This document shows, piece after piece, positions 33,399 to 42,728 of a stretch of 64,000 nt of DNA. Source of the stretch: UBA10646 sp003456175 (GTDB lineage Bacteria > Bacteroidota > Bacteroidia > Chitinophagales > Chitinophagaceae); assembly GCA_031976225.1 (NCBI GenBank), contig DALYLQ010000006.1, forward strand, positions 1 to 64,000, read 5' to 3'. Under the pieces are notes generated by a model that saw only the letters and a list, made by a program, of their open reading frames with translations, was not told the origin of the DNA and ran no database searches. The position numbers and the translations under genes are program-made. How positions within the stretch are numbered: position 1 is the stretch's first letter; each line of letters begins with the position of its first letter.

Positions 33399-33430
33399 AT
33401 TTGCCGTAAGGCACTTACCTTGCGGTAAAT
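33399..33430. repeat. Inverted pair of dispersed repeats
   Basis: A minus-strand copy ATTTGCCGTAAGGC (33399-33412) and a plus-strand copy ACCTTGCGGTAAAT (33417-33430), four bases apart, just after the membrane-protein stop codon. They are the first copies after the long repeat-free interval. Confidence 0.88.
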
Positions 33431-33449
33431 ATTTTCAAACAGATTATAT

Positions 33450-33845
33450 ATGACACTTTTTTCAAAAATTATAGCAGGCAATATACCGAGCTATAAAATT
33501 GCAGAGAACGATTTATATTATGCTTTCTTAGATATATTTCCGGCAGCAGAAGGTCATACTTTGGTGGTTCCTAAAATTGAGGTAGATCGTATTTTCGACT
33601 TACCTACACAGTATTTAGCAGGTATGCTTTTATTCGCACAACCTATTGCAAAAGCTATACAACAAGCATACCCTTGCGACAGAGTGAATATACTTACGCT
33701 GGGCTTTGAAGTACCGCATACACATATTCATTTATTACCTATGAACAGCATGGCCGATGCTGCTCTGATGGAGAGCAAAAAAGCAGCAACACCTGAAGCA
33801 TTGGCAGCAGCACAACAAAAAATACAATCGTTTTTACAAGCGTAA
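33450..33845 (+). CDS. HIT family hydrolase
   Basis: 131 residues of the histidine-triad family with the active-site motif PHTHIHLLP and the N-terminal FSKIIAGNIPSYKIAEND typical of bacterial HIT/Hint proteins. It hydrolyses nucleoside phosphoramidates or dinucleoside polyphosphates in the cytoplasm; the true substrate is unknown. The short C-terminus ends QKIQSFLQA. It is closed by a repeat copy and a bidirectional terminator shared with sprA. Confidence 0.93.
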   Translation: MTLFSKIIAGNIPSYKIAENDLYYAFLDIFPAAEGHTLVVPKIEVDRIFDLPTQYLAGMLLFAQPIAKAIQQAYPCDRVNILTLGFEVPHTHIHLLPMNSMADAALMESKKAATPEALAAAQQKIQSFLQA

Positions 33846-33847
33846 TC

Positions 33848-33861
33848 ATTTGCCGTAAGGC
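33848..33861 (-). repeat. Dispersed TTRCGGYAA repeat (intergenic)
   Basis: Minus-strand GCCTTACGGCAAAT three bases after the HIT stop codon. Read on its own strand it is followed by GATTACGC, close to the extended tail. Confidence 0.85.
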
Positions 33862-33878
33862 ACACTTACTTGCACAAC

Positions 33879-33903
33879 AAAGGGTTGCACAATGCAACCC
33901 TTT
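33879..33903. terminator. Bidirectional terminator between the HIT gene and sprA
   Basis: An 11-bp stem AAAGGGTTGCA / TGCAACCCTTT with a 3-base loop between convergent genes. Repeat copies flank it on both sides. Confidence 0.85.
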
Positions 33904-33912
33904 ATTAGTTTC

Positions 33913-33926
33913 ACCTTACGGTAAAT
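33913..33926 (+). repeat. Dispersed TTRCGGYAA repeat (intergenic)
   Basis: A perfect ACCTTACGGTAAAT copy one base before the sprA stop codon. With the copy at 33848 it brackets the terminator in inverted orientation. Confidence 0.88.
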
Positions 33927-33927
33927 A

Positions 33928-36900
33928 TTATTGCCCTTGTGGTGCTAACGATATACGAATTTGAATACCTGCTCTTGTATTAACGGTAGGCGCAGAAGTA
34001 GATATATACGGTATTACGCGGCGTTGATCGAAATACAACTTCACGTTAAAACGATTGTTTAAAATATAATCGATGCTTGGCTGTATAGTAATTACTTTCT
34101 GTCCGCCAGTACTGTAATTGTTTTCTTGATCTAAACGACTATTGCTTTGTACATCGTCTCTAAAAGCCAAATCGAGTCGAAGGTTAATATCGTTCTCTAA
34201 TTTTTTGCCTTTCATACCCGGCAATTTGAATGGCAAGCGTACACCACGCTTTCTGAAGCTACCACCAAATACCCATTCGGTACTTTTCACTTCGCTTAAT
34301 TGATAATCTATCAAGCTCAAACTAAGTTGACGGCTTTTACGATACTCAAACTTCAAATTCATTTGACTTACCGTGGTAACATCAAAACCAAATACCGGCA
34401 TGAATTGCTCTTGAATGGTAATGTTTGGCACTAAGAAAAATGGCACATAGTTACCAGAAATAGTATCGATAAATCCGGGTGCACTTAACACTAATGGATC
34501 TGCGAAACTTAATGCACTATTATAACTGTTCATGCTTAGTGTACCATTGTAACCATGCGATAAACTAATGTTGCTAAACTTGCTAGCCACACTTGGTATG
34601 CGTGTTAAACCTGTGTACGTTGCACGCCAGTTAGGCATTGCTTTTATACCCGAAAATGGGTTGGTACTAATCTTACTATTGTTCTGATTGATAAGTGGTA
34701 CCGTACCTGCATCTTGTTTTTGATAAGCTGCAATAAAAGCAGGTATCAATACATCTTGTGCATAGCGGCCATAACCTGTTGCATAACCATCGGGAGTGAA
34801 TTTTTGTGCTGCAGGTAAGCTTTGCCAATAAGGGTTTGTTTCGGCTACGCGGCGGCTTACAATAATTCTGTTGTTTTGAAACTGCTTAAATGTTTCACTA
34901 ACAGTCCCTGCTCTAGTTGGCTCAAATAAGGTTCTAAAACTAATGTAGCTCACGCTGAAACCACCACCTGCGTAAGGGCTAAGGTGTGCAAAGTTATTAC
35001 CAGTACCTGTGGTATCTTTAAAGAGTTGCGTGTACTCTTTATTGAAAGACTTATCAATATTTAAATCGATGGTTAATTCGCGAATAGGTTCAATTTGTGC
35101 TGTAATGCTTAAGCGTTGTTCAAAGTTTTGACGATACAACACATTGAATGTACTGTCGCGGGTAATTAAACCTCTACGTGCCTTATCATCGAGCCATGCC
35201 CGATTAGGCTGACGGCCAAATACATAATCGAGGCCAGGTTGCATACTCGCAAAGTTTTGGCCCAATGCTCTAGTACTATCCATATAACCTGGAACACGAC
35301 TACGGTAGTTTTCGCTATAATTAATACTTACTCGCTTTAACATAGTAACCAAACGCCCTGTGGCTCGTGCAACACCACCCATATCCATAGGCTCATTAAA
35401 GCGTTGCTGACGTTCTTGAATACGTAGGTTACGCTTTTGAGCTCTCCACTGACGTAGTGCTTCACGTTTAGCTTTGCCTTTTTTACCTTTTATTACCTCT
35501 TCACGTGGTGGCAAGGTGCTTAAGCTACTTTGCTTACTTGTTTTTTGATTTTTACTGAGCTGTGCTTGCGATGTATTTCCTTTCTGAACATTACTGCTAT
35601 TACCGTTGCTATTACTAGCATTATCGAGCTGACTAAAGAAGCGAACTTTGTTATACAAACGCCCAAAATCCAACTCTGCATTCAAGCTATTTTCTTGACC
35701 GTTCTCTAAGAAATTACCCAAATTACGAGCTAACAAACTAGCTGCAATCCAATTATAATTAGTAGTATAATTATAACGAGCTGTGATCCAATCTGTTAAT
35801 GGCAACTTGCCTAATGGGAAATTATAACTCACTACAGCTTTCTGCTTGTAATCGATATTACGACCACCAGCGAAGAAATTTTTACGTAAGCTATCTTTCT
35901 TCTCACGTGTATTAATGGCTCCGAATGGTTCATCTACACGAGCCATGTTAGAGGCTGTAAAATCTAAATTAAGACTACGGCTCAGATCCCAACGAAGGTT
36001 ATAAAAACGATCGAAATTGAAGTATTTATCGTAAGTGGTATCTACCCGTTCTATCTTACCATCGAAGCTAACAATTCGAGGAATGTACTGACCAAACTGA
36101 CGATTGATATCGACTCTAAAGCCAAGTAAGGCAGGCGTTAAATTAAAGTTGAAATCTTTAATCCAATTTAACCAGATACTATTGTTCTTGATTATTTTTT
36201 TGAATGGTTCAATGAATTTATTCTGACGGTTGAACGTATAGCCCATTCCAAAACGGTGCCTGATAATATCATTACGATCTACAATAGGTGTGCTTGAACT
36301 TGTTTTGATGTAACTGTAACTAAAATCAAAATTTTTCAAATTCCAGATTCGATTTTTTCTAGCCGCTTGCCCAAACCTCACATTCGTGAAATTAATAGTT
36401 GTAATTGTGGTTTGATCTATGGCAGCTTTTCGAACAGAATCTTTATTACGAGCAGCATTGAATTTGTCTTTATACTTCACATCTTGATCGTAGGGATCGT
36501 ATTCTGGCGTTTTGATGGTTTTATTTAAACTGAAGTATACAGGAATGGTAATACCAGCTTTTCGGGGGGTTAATTTTCCTAAATCGAGCTGGGTGGCAAT
36601 ATCATATTGCAACATATTATCTCGAGCACGTTCATTAACTCGTTGTTCGATAGCTCCGAAACCTTTGGTGTAGGTGTTAGCACTCACGCTGAGTGTACCC
36701 AAATCGGCCAATTGAAAATCTACTCTTCCTAATGCTGCATAACCACCCTCTTCATCTAGTGCACTTAAACGTAATTCGTTGAACCAAACTTCGGTACTTA
36801 ATTCTGCTGTTGTACCACCAAGTGCATTTTCGACCCCTACTAGAAATACACGCACTTCTGCTAGGTTAGGATTGCCCATTACGCTGAACGTTCTATTGCC

Positions 36901-39900
36901 AATACGTTCTCTGTAAATAGTTGTTAAACTAGCACTTGGAATATTGTTCCTACGCAATTTAAGGTTTACTAAATCTTGTAAAGAGAAATCGAGATTATTC
37001 GATAGTGGCCAAATAGCAGTATCGGTTGTTGCACCAAAAGGTGTAACCCTTAGTGGTATTTTTACTTCGTAGTAGTTATTTAGATAATCTTGCCCAATGC
37101 GTATTACGGCATTTAAATCGCCATTATTAAGTGGCCGAGCGCCTTGTACACTTTCGGCATGTATGAACATGTTTAAACGGCCATATTGGCGAAAATCCAT
37201 ATTCAATGTTTTGAATACGGCTCGTGCATCGCCTTCACGTAAGTCGTTAATACGCAAACTCATACTTTGCTCGTTTTGTAACAAGTTCACGCCGTTGTTA
37301 CTTAACATTTGAACGCGTTCAATACCGGGTGGAATACGATATGGCACAGGTTGGCGACTACTGTTTTCTTCAAGATTTACCGCAAGGACATTCAATTTCG
37401 TATTGCTATTGGCAGGTATTGGTTGATAGCTTCCTGTAGTATCGAGCAAGTAGGTGAAACTGCGCCATTGATTACGCACTAAATCGAGACGAGCAAAGCG
37501 TAGGGTAACGCTGTCTTCGAAATCGGTGAGGTACATACGAATGAAACGTATGCTTTTGAAGTCGGGGATGTTACCAACTTTACGGGTATAGTTACGAATT
37601 GGTATACGGAATAAATACCACAACTCATTACCTGAAGTACCATTGGCATAGGTGATCGGTACATTGCGTACATCGGTGATGTAAGGGTTGTTAATGGTAT
37701 TCATGCCCGGCCTTAAATCGAGTTCGTACTCATAGTATTCTTCCGTTTCATTCAGGGTATTATCGCGGTTTAAATCTTCGTTATCTGGATAGAGGGTGGC
37801 TGCACTGCTAAACTGGCTGGTTGTACTTGCAACAGCACTATTACCTTCAGAACCATTGAATCGTTTATAACGGCCTAATATGCCAGTGCCGGCAGCATCG
37901 TAACGACTATCGCGATACCACACATAATTATCGTTACTTGGATCGGCTTGTATGGCTTGCAGCACTGCACCACTTACAATGGCACTAACACTTGCTATGT
38001 AACTGCTACGTTTAACACGTTCTGCTGTATCACTCATACCATCGAAGCCAATATCTTGAAATGGCCTATCGGCAGGATCGTTGCTAAATGCTTGCGTAAC
38101 CTGAATTGGATTTAAAGGTACCCGACCCCAAGTAGTATTATTATCGATAGCACTAGGTTGGTTAGGTGTGGGTAATCCATTTTCATAAAAACGCTTTCCA
38201 TCGCGAAGTACATCTTCGCTAATGTTACCAAGGTTTAGATACATTTTGCCGCCGCGGCTCGCAGGAATGTTGATAAATGGATTTTGTACCCAGAATTCAA
38301 CAAACTCAACGTTACCTGTTTCAAAATCGGTTTGATCGATATTACGCATGATACCGCCCCAGCGTTGGCGGGGGTTACGCAATCTGCCATTAGCATCTAA
38401 ATCGGCAGTAGTTCTACTAAAATTATACGGCCCTCTTTCGGTAGGATAGAATGATAAATCGAACGTACTAGTTTGGACATCGGTGATGTTGGTAGTACGT
38501 TGGGGAAAAAGTTCTTTCGTAAATACGGCTCTTACACGAGGGTCGCTCAATTCATTTAAGTTTCTGCGTAAGGGGTTATTAGCACTGTTTTTATCTTGTA
38601 GTACCGGTTCGATATTATACCAACTTAATCGGGCACGATTTTTACCATAATCGATGCTATCCATTAAAGTGGCTTCAGGGAAGCGGTTGGTGCCTTGAGG
38701 TGTGCTAGCTAACGTCCATGCAACATATGGGAATCGTAAATCAACACTGTTACGTGTACCTTCAAAATCGTCGATATAAATTAAGCCTTCATTACCATCA
38801 CCAATTTGCTTCGGATGGCCTGGTTTAAGATAAGCTCCTTCGCCATATGCGGTAATGGTACTCATAGCATTGGTGCTATAAAATGGCAACTTATCGAGCA
38901 TTTTTGTAAGACCGGGGAGATTTTTGCGGTAGCTAAAATCGAGCCCATACATGGTATTTTTGATAGGATCTTCACCATAACTCATTTTGGTGAAGAATGG
39001 GCGTTCTGCTAAGCGTGCTATGGTACCACCAACGGTAAAATTTTTACTCGCAAGGTAATCTAATCGCAAGCCAAAAAAGCTACGCTGTTGAATACCAAAG
39101 GTACCGTTGTTTTCGAACTGCACTTGAACGGGAACGCCAGCATTGGTGATAGCACTGTTGATGATTTTGAGAGAGCCAAGGTTATAATCTACGATATAGT
39201 CAACACCTTCTCTAAGCACTTGTCCGCCTGCGGTTACCGATACCGAACCTTGCGGAATATTGAAGGCTCCTAAGTAGATATCGCTGTTGCTGCTTCCCTT
39301 GGCAGTACCCTGAAAAACATATCTATTATAATTAGCATACGTTTGAGCAATTGCTTTAATACTATCGTATAATTGATAGTACACGTACTTGTTTTTAATA
39401 TTTGCGGGTTGACCTGCGAATGCAAGCGTATCTAAATCTTTACCGAAAGGTTCTAATACGGGGAAGATAATTTTTCCTTGTTGGCTCAAAATGGTAAAGC
39501 CTTCTACATAATCGAATAACCCATCAGGCATAGGATCGTTTCGGTTATTCAACCTATCAGCTCGCAAAATAGAAATGAGTGGGCGGCCTTCTACATTGGG
39601 TGCACTTTCGGGAAGATAACGTTTAAAACCGCCGCTTGGCTCTTCGTATAAAATGTTCAGTTTAAAATCTTCTCGATTCAGTCCGGGCAAATCAAGGCTG
39701 TACACGTTCTTCATCATTAAGCGCCAAATGGGTAAGTTCACACGGGCACTTGTTGCTTTTAGCATTTTTAAGAAGAGTACTTTTTGAACGCCACTTGTAC
39801 TATCTACTGCAACATCTTGCGTGAACTCTCCTACCTGATAAGTACGCCCATTGTAACTATACTGAAAAGCAACCCCTAGTACCTCATCGGGTTGCAATTG

Positions 39901-41238
39901 TTGGTTTAACGATATAAAACCAATTTGTGGGTTGAAGTAGTATTCGTTGGGTGTTAACTTACGTGCAAATGTTTTTTCAAAATCTTCTACCGGGCGTAAT
40001 CCATAACCTTGCAACACACTTGTAATACCGCTTGGATTTCGATAATTCGGGCTTGATGTTACGAAACTATACAATGAGTTCGCACCGTTATTCGGCAGTG
40101 GGTTGCCTGTTAAACTTTGAATAGGCGGGTTACGAAAAGGTGCACTTTCTCCTAAGTCCATTAACGCAACAACATCGCGTGTTTCAGTAGTGGCGCTGGT
40201 GCGATTGGTTACCCATACTTCTATCCGTTGAATTTGTACCTGACTATTGGTAATAGGCAGGTTGCTCATGGCGCTATTGTACTGATCTTTAAAGAAATTA
40301 GCGAGTAAAAAGTGACGGTTATCTTCGTAATCGTCGAGCTTTTTTTGGATACGCTGACTAATACCACCGCCTTGTAAGTTCACACTCTGGCGCTGTGCTC
40401 GTTGGTTGGCCAATGCTGTTGTTACAAAGAGCTTTCCAAATTGTAGTTGCGTTTTAACACCAAATAAGCTTTGCGTACTTGGTATTAAAGTTCCTTTACT
40501 TGAAAATGAAATATTACCAGCTTCAATACTTTTAATTATTTCATCATCTTTTCCGCGATAATCTAGTTTTAACTGATTTTCGAAATCAAAGTTGGCGAGT
40601 GTGTTATAATTAATGGGTAGCTTTAGTTTGTCGCCAATGTTACCAATTACATTCAAGTTGGCATTCATATCGAAATCAAAACCACCGTTACGGCGTGCTC
40701 TTTCGGGTAAAGTTGGGTTTTTGATTTGCTGCCCTTGATACCCTAAAAACAAATCAACATTACCTTGCGGACGAATATCAACCTTTAACCCACCAGGACC
40801 AACACCGAAAATCCGATCAAATAAGCTTGGATATGCTTGTAATGGCGGACGCTTGGTTTTTCTATTAAGCGTAGCTAATGTTCTATTACGCAACTGAAAA
40901 TATTCAGTTTCAGAACGTTGATTTTGTAAGCGCCAAAACTCTTCAAAAGTGAGGTTGGTAGGTTGGCGGTAGGTTCTGTTACCAATTTTTTCTACAATTA
41001 CATACTGCTTGGTGGCGGGGTCGTATTCAATTGTGCGTTTAACAATACCAGAATCTCTAAAATCGAAAATTTGTGGGCGACCAAAAAAGCGGCTGCCACG
41101 CGTGTCGCGAATGGGATAACGCAGTTTATTGGTATCTGTGTTTGTAGTGCCTCCATTATTTTGGGCATGCAGCGTACCCCTCATGCCCGCCATAGTTAGC
41201 ACCAGTAAACAAAACTGAACAATGTATCGTAAAGTCAA
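33928..41238 (-). CDS. sprA: SprA/Sov, outer-membrane translocon of the type IX secretion system
   Basis: 2436 residues, the very large beta-barrel that exports T9SS cargo and is needed for gliding in relatives. A signal peptide (about 1-26, ending LHAQ) is followed by the conserved N-terminal region (PLQAYPSLFDRIFGVGPGGL; GNVDLFLGYQGQQIKNP), long periplasmic repeats (NPYITDVRNVPITYANG), and a barrel with many alternating strands to the last aromatic end (RAGIQIRISLAPQG). A Lys/Arg/Ser-rich insert near residues 1870-1940 (QTSKQSSLSTLPPREEVIKG) is probably a surface loop or linker. ruvA lies directly upstream on the same strand, a common neighbour in Bacteroidota. A repeat copy encodes LAVN. 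Confidence 0.96.
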   Translation of the reverse strand: MTLRYIVQFCLLVLTMAGMRGTLHAQNNGGTTNTDTNKLRYPIRDTRGSRFFGRPQIFDFRDSGIVKRTIEYDPATKQYVIVEKIGNRTYRQPTNLTFEEFWRLQNQRSETEYFQLRNRTLATLNRKTKRPPLQAYPSLFDRIFGVGPGGLKVDIRPQGNVDLFLGYQGQQIKNPTLPERARRNGGFDFDMNANLNVIGNIGDKLKLPINYNTLANFDFENQLKLDYRGKDDEIIKSIEAGNISFSSKGTLIPSTQSLFGVKTQLQFGKLFVTTALANQRAQRQSVNLQGGGISQRIQKKLDDYEDNRHFLLANFFKDQYNSAMSNLPITNSQVQIQRIEVWVTNRTSATTETRDVVALMDLGESAPFRNPPIQSLTGNPLPNNGANSLYSFVTSSPNYRNPSGITSVLQGYGLRPVEDFEKTFARKLTPNEYYFNPQIGFISLNQQLQPDEVLGVAFQYSYNGRTYQVGEFTQDVAVDSTSGVQKVLFLKMLKATSARVNLPIWRLMMKNVYSLDLPGLNREDFKLNILYEEPSGGFKRYLPESAPNVEGRPLISILRADRLNNRNDPMPDGLFDYVEGFTILSQQGKIIFPVLEPFGKDLDTLAFAGQPANIKNKYVYYQLYDSIKAIAQTYANYNRYVFQGTAKGSSNSDIYLGAFNIPQGSVSVTAGGQVLREGVDYIVDYNLGSLKIINSAITNAGVPVQVQFENNGTFGIQQRSFFGLRLDYLASKNFTVGGTIARLAERPFFTKMSYGEDPIKNTMYGLDFSYRKNLPGLTKMLDKLPFYSTNAMSTITAYGEGAYLKPGHPKQIGDGNEGLIYIDDFEGTRNSVDLRFPYVAWTLASTPQGTNRFPEATLMDSIDYGKNRARLSWYNIEPVLQDKNSANNPLRRNLNELSDPRVRAVFTKELFPQRTTNITDVQTSTFDLSFYPTERGPYNFSRTTADLDANGRLRNPRQRWGGIMRNIDQTDFETGNVEFVEFWVQNPFINIPASRGGKMYLNLGNISEDVLRDGKRFYENGLPTPNQPSAIDNNTTWGRVPLNPIQVTQAFSNDPADRPFQDIGFDGMSDTAERVKRSSYIASVSAIVSGAVLQAIQADPSNDNYVWYRDSRYDAAGTGILGRYKRFNGSEGNSAVASTTSQFSSAATLYPDNEDLNRDNTLNETEEYYEYELDLRPGMNTINNPYITDVRNVPITYANGTSGNELWYLFRIPIRNYTRKVGNIPDFKSIRFIRMYLTDFEDSVTLRFARLDLVRNQWRSFTYLLDTTGSYQPIPANSNTKLNVLAVNLEENSSRQPVPYRIPPGIERVQMLSNNGVNLLQNEQSMSLRINDLREGDARAVFKTLNMDFRQYGRLNMFIHAESVQGARPLNNGDLNAVIRIGQDYLNNYYEVKIPLRVTPFGATTDTAIWPLSNNLDFSLQDLVNLKLRRNNIPSASLTTIYRERIGNRTFSVMGNPNLAEVRVFLVGVENALGGTTAELSTEVWFNELRLSALDEEGGYAALGRVDFQLADLGTLSVSANTYTKGFGAIEQRVNERARDNMLQYDIATQLDLGKLTPRKAGITIPVYFSLNKTIKTPEYDPYDQDVKYKDKFNAARNKDSVRKAAIDQTTITTINFTNVRFGQAARKNRIWNLKNFDFSYSYIKTSSSTPIVDRNDIIRHRFGMGYTFNRQNKFIEPFKKIIKNNSIWLNWIKDFNFNLTPALLGFRVDINRQFGQYIPRIVSFDGKIERVDTTYDKYFNFDRFYNLRWDLSRSLNLDFTASNMARVDEPFGAINTREKKDSLRKNFFAGGRNIDYKQKAVVSYNFPLGKLPLTDWITARYNYTTNYNWIAASLLARNLGNFLENGQENSLNAELDFGRLYNKVRFFSQLDNASNSNGNSSNVQKGNTSQAQLSKNQKTSKQSSLSTLPPREEVIKGKKGKAKREALRQWRAQKRNLRIQERQQRFNEPMDMGGVARATGRLVTMLKRVSINYSENYRSRVPGYMDSTRALGQNFASMQPGLDYVFGRQPNRAWLDDKARRGLITRDSTFNVLYRQNFEQRLSITAQIEPIRELTIDLNIDKSFNKEYTQLFKDTTGTGNNFAHLSPYAGGGFSVSYISFRTLFEPTRAGTVSETFKQFQNNRIIVSRRVAETNPYWQSLPAAQKFTPDGYATGYGRYAQDVLIPAFIAAYQKQDAGTVPLINQNNSKISTNPFSGIKAMPNWRATYTGLTRIPSVASKFSNISLSHGYNGTLSMNSYNSALSFADPLVLSAPGFIDTISGNYVPFFLVPNITIQEQFMPVFGFDVTTVSQMNLKFEYRKSRQLSLSLIDYQLSEVKSTEWVFGGSFRKRGVRLPFKLPGMKGKKLENDINLRLDLAFRDDVQSNSRLDQENNYSTGGQKVITIQPSIDYILNNRFNVKLYFDQRRVIPYISTSAPTVNTRAGIQIRISLAPQGQ
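37375..37388 (-). repeat. Dispersed repeat inside sprA
   Basis: Minus-strand (coding) TCCTTGCGGTAAAT, read Leu-Ala-Val-Asn. It is the only copy I found in the 7.3-kb gene. Confidence 0.7.
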
Positions 41239-41279
41239 TGTATCTAAGCCTTAGTTAAGTAGAAGTATCCTCTATAAGC

Positions 41280-41897
41280 CTATAAATTTTTAAGTGCAAG
41301 TTTTATTAAAGTTTCGGTATCGGCTTTTCCATCGTTATTGGTTACCGCTGCTTTAACGGCATTTTCAGCAATATTCTTGTGTATTCCTAGTGCTATTAGT
41401 GCTTCTACGGCATCAAATTCTGGTGCGTTGACCATGCTTGTTGCCATTTTACCGCCGCTCAAAACATTTCCCGTAAGGGTAGGATTTTGTAGGCTAGCTT
41501 TTCCGAGCTTTTCTCTCAACTCAACAATCAATCTTTCGGCTGTTTTTTTGCCAATTCCTTTGATGCTTTCTAGCTGCTTCACGTTGCCTTGCACAATGCT
41601 TCGCACAATTTCCTCGGGCCGCATACCAGACAACATAAGCCTTGCAGTTGCTGCACCTACACCCGATACGCTAATTAAATGCAAGAACAACGTTTTTTCG
41701 CCCACTTCGGCAAATCCATATAATGTATGTGCATTCTCGGTAATCTGCAAATGAGTGTATAAAAGAGCCGATTGGGCATTAGCAATGGCTTCGTAGGTAT
41801 TGCTGCTAATATGCAGTTCGTAACCTACGCCATGTACGTTTAGCCAAACCCAAGCAGGAGTAATGGTTTGTATTTCGCCTTGTAAGAATGCTATCAT
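41280..41897 (-). CDS. ruvA: Holliday junction DNA helicase subunit RuvA
   Basis: Binds four-way junctions and loads RuvB for branch migration. 205 residues: an OB domain (MIAFLQGEIQTITPAWVWLN), two helix-hairpin-helix motifs (LISVSGVGAATARLML; LESIKGIGKKTAERLI) and a C-terminal RuvB-contact domain (EALIALGIHKNIAENAVKAA). The length is normal. It lies 41 bases before sprA and may be co-transcribed with it. A weak repeat copy encodes TLTGN in the linker, a flexible place. Confidence 0.97.
   Translation of the reverse strand: MIAFLQGEIQTITPAWVWLNVHGVGYELHISSNTYEAIANAQSALLYTHLQITENAHTLYGFAEVGEKTLFLHLISVSGVGAATARLMLSGMRPEEIVRSIVQGNVKQLESIKGIGKKTAERLIVELREKLGKASLQNPTLTGNVLSGGKMATSMVNAPEFDAVEALIALGIHKNIAENAVKAAVTNNDGKADTETLIKLALKNL
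41466..41479 (-). repeat. Dispersed repeat inside ruvA (degenerate)
   Basis: Coding-strand CCCTTACGGGAAAT with one mismatch in the right arm. It falls in the flexible linker before the C-terminal domain. Confidence 0.55.
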
Positions 41898-41907
41898 ACG
41901 AAAGTTT

Positions 41908-41915
41908 CAAAAATA
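41908..41915 (-). promoter_or_regulatory. -7 promoter box for ruvA
   Basis: An exact TATTTTTG on the minus strand, ten bases before the ruvA ATG. Confidence 0.5.
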
Positions 41916-41947
41916 AAGGGATTTCTGAATGTTTTGGCGTTATGTGT

Positions 41948-41961
41948 ACCTTACGGTAAAA
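41948..41961 (+). repeat. Dispersed TTRCGGYAA repeat (intergenic)
   Basis: ACCTTACGGTAAAA followed by ATCTACGC, near the extended tail. It lies just past the aroE stop codon. Confidence 0.85.
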
Positions 41962-41963
41962 AT

Positions 41964-42728
41964 CTACGCAGGCGCCGATTGCCAGATACGCCAATTTTCT
42001 TCGGCTTGTAGCACCAGCATGTCGTAACCATTCTTTATGGTAGCGCCAACTTGTTCGCCACGGGCAAGAAACTGTGTCATATTCGGGTTATACACCACAT
42101 CAAACAAATAATGATTGGCTGTTAATGCTTCATAAGGGAGTAACGGCACTTCGTGCACATTAGGATAAGTGCCTAACGGTGTTGTATTAATAAGAATGGT
42201 GTGTGCCGCTAGCACTTCAGGTGTAACATCGTTATAGGTAAGCATACCTTCTCCTGCCGTTCTGCTCACTATGGTATAGTGAATATTCATTTGCCGTAAG
42301 GCGTACAGAATGGCAGCAGCCGCACCACCCGTACCCAATACCAATGCTTGTTGATGGTGATGTTGCAACAATGGCTCGAACGATTGCCGAAAGCCAATAT
42401 AATCGGTGTTATACCCCCAAAGCTCGCCGTGATGCATACGTACACAGTTGCATGCACCAATGGCTTGTACAGCACCGTTGGTATGATGCAACCAAGGTAA
42501 AATATTTTTTTTATGTGGTATGGTAATGCAAAAACCTTGCAGTCCTGCTGTTTGCAACAACAACTCCTGCAAGGTTTGATCATTAAGTTCTGGGATTTCG
42601 AAGTTGCGGAACGACCAATGCCTTAAGCTTTCGCTAGCCGCAAACTTGTCGGTAAAGTAGCGTTTAGAAAAGCTATGACTTAGCGGATAGCCTAATAAGC
42701 CAACTACTTTATCGTTTGTATCCACCAT
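41964..42728 (-). CDS. aroE: Shikimate dehydrogenase
   Basis: Reduces 3-dehydroshikimate with NADPH in aromatic amino-acid synthesis. 254 residues: the substrate-binding motif GYPLSHSFSKRYF, the Lys/Asn/Asp set (ITIPHKKNI; NTDYIGF) and the nucleotide loop VLGTGGAAAAILYAL. The ATG directly follows the TAA of the ComA-like gene, so the two are translationally coupled. A repeat copy at 42289 encodes ALRQM. Confidence 0.93.
   Translation of the reverse strand: MVDTNDKVVGLLGYPLSHSFSKRYFTDKFAASESLRHWSFRNFEIPELNDQTLQELLLQTAGLQGFCITIPHKKNILPWLHHTNGAVQAIGACNCVRMHHGELWGYNTDYIGFRQSFEPLLQHHHQQALVLGTGGAAAAILYALRQMNIHYTIVSRTAGEGMLTYNDVTPEVLAAHTILINTTPLGTYPNVHEVPLLPYEALTANHYLFDVVYNPNMTQFLARGEQVGATIKNGYDMLVLQAEENWRIWQSAPA
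42289..42302 (-). repeat. Dispersed repeat inside aroE
   Basis: Coding-strand GCCTTACGGCAAAT, read Ala-Leu-Arg-Gln-Met. Confidence 0.7.

Noticed and set aside
40963..41199. Plus-strand open frame opposite the sprA 5' end, and other antisense frames in sprA
   Set aside because: They are antisense shadows of a 7.3-kb gene; none has a promoter or recognisable domain.
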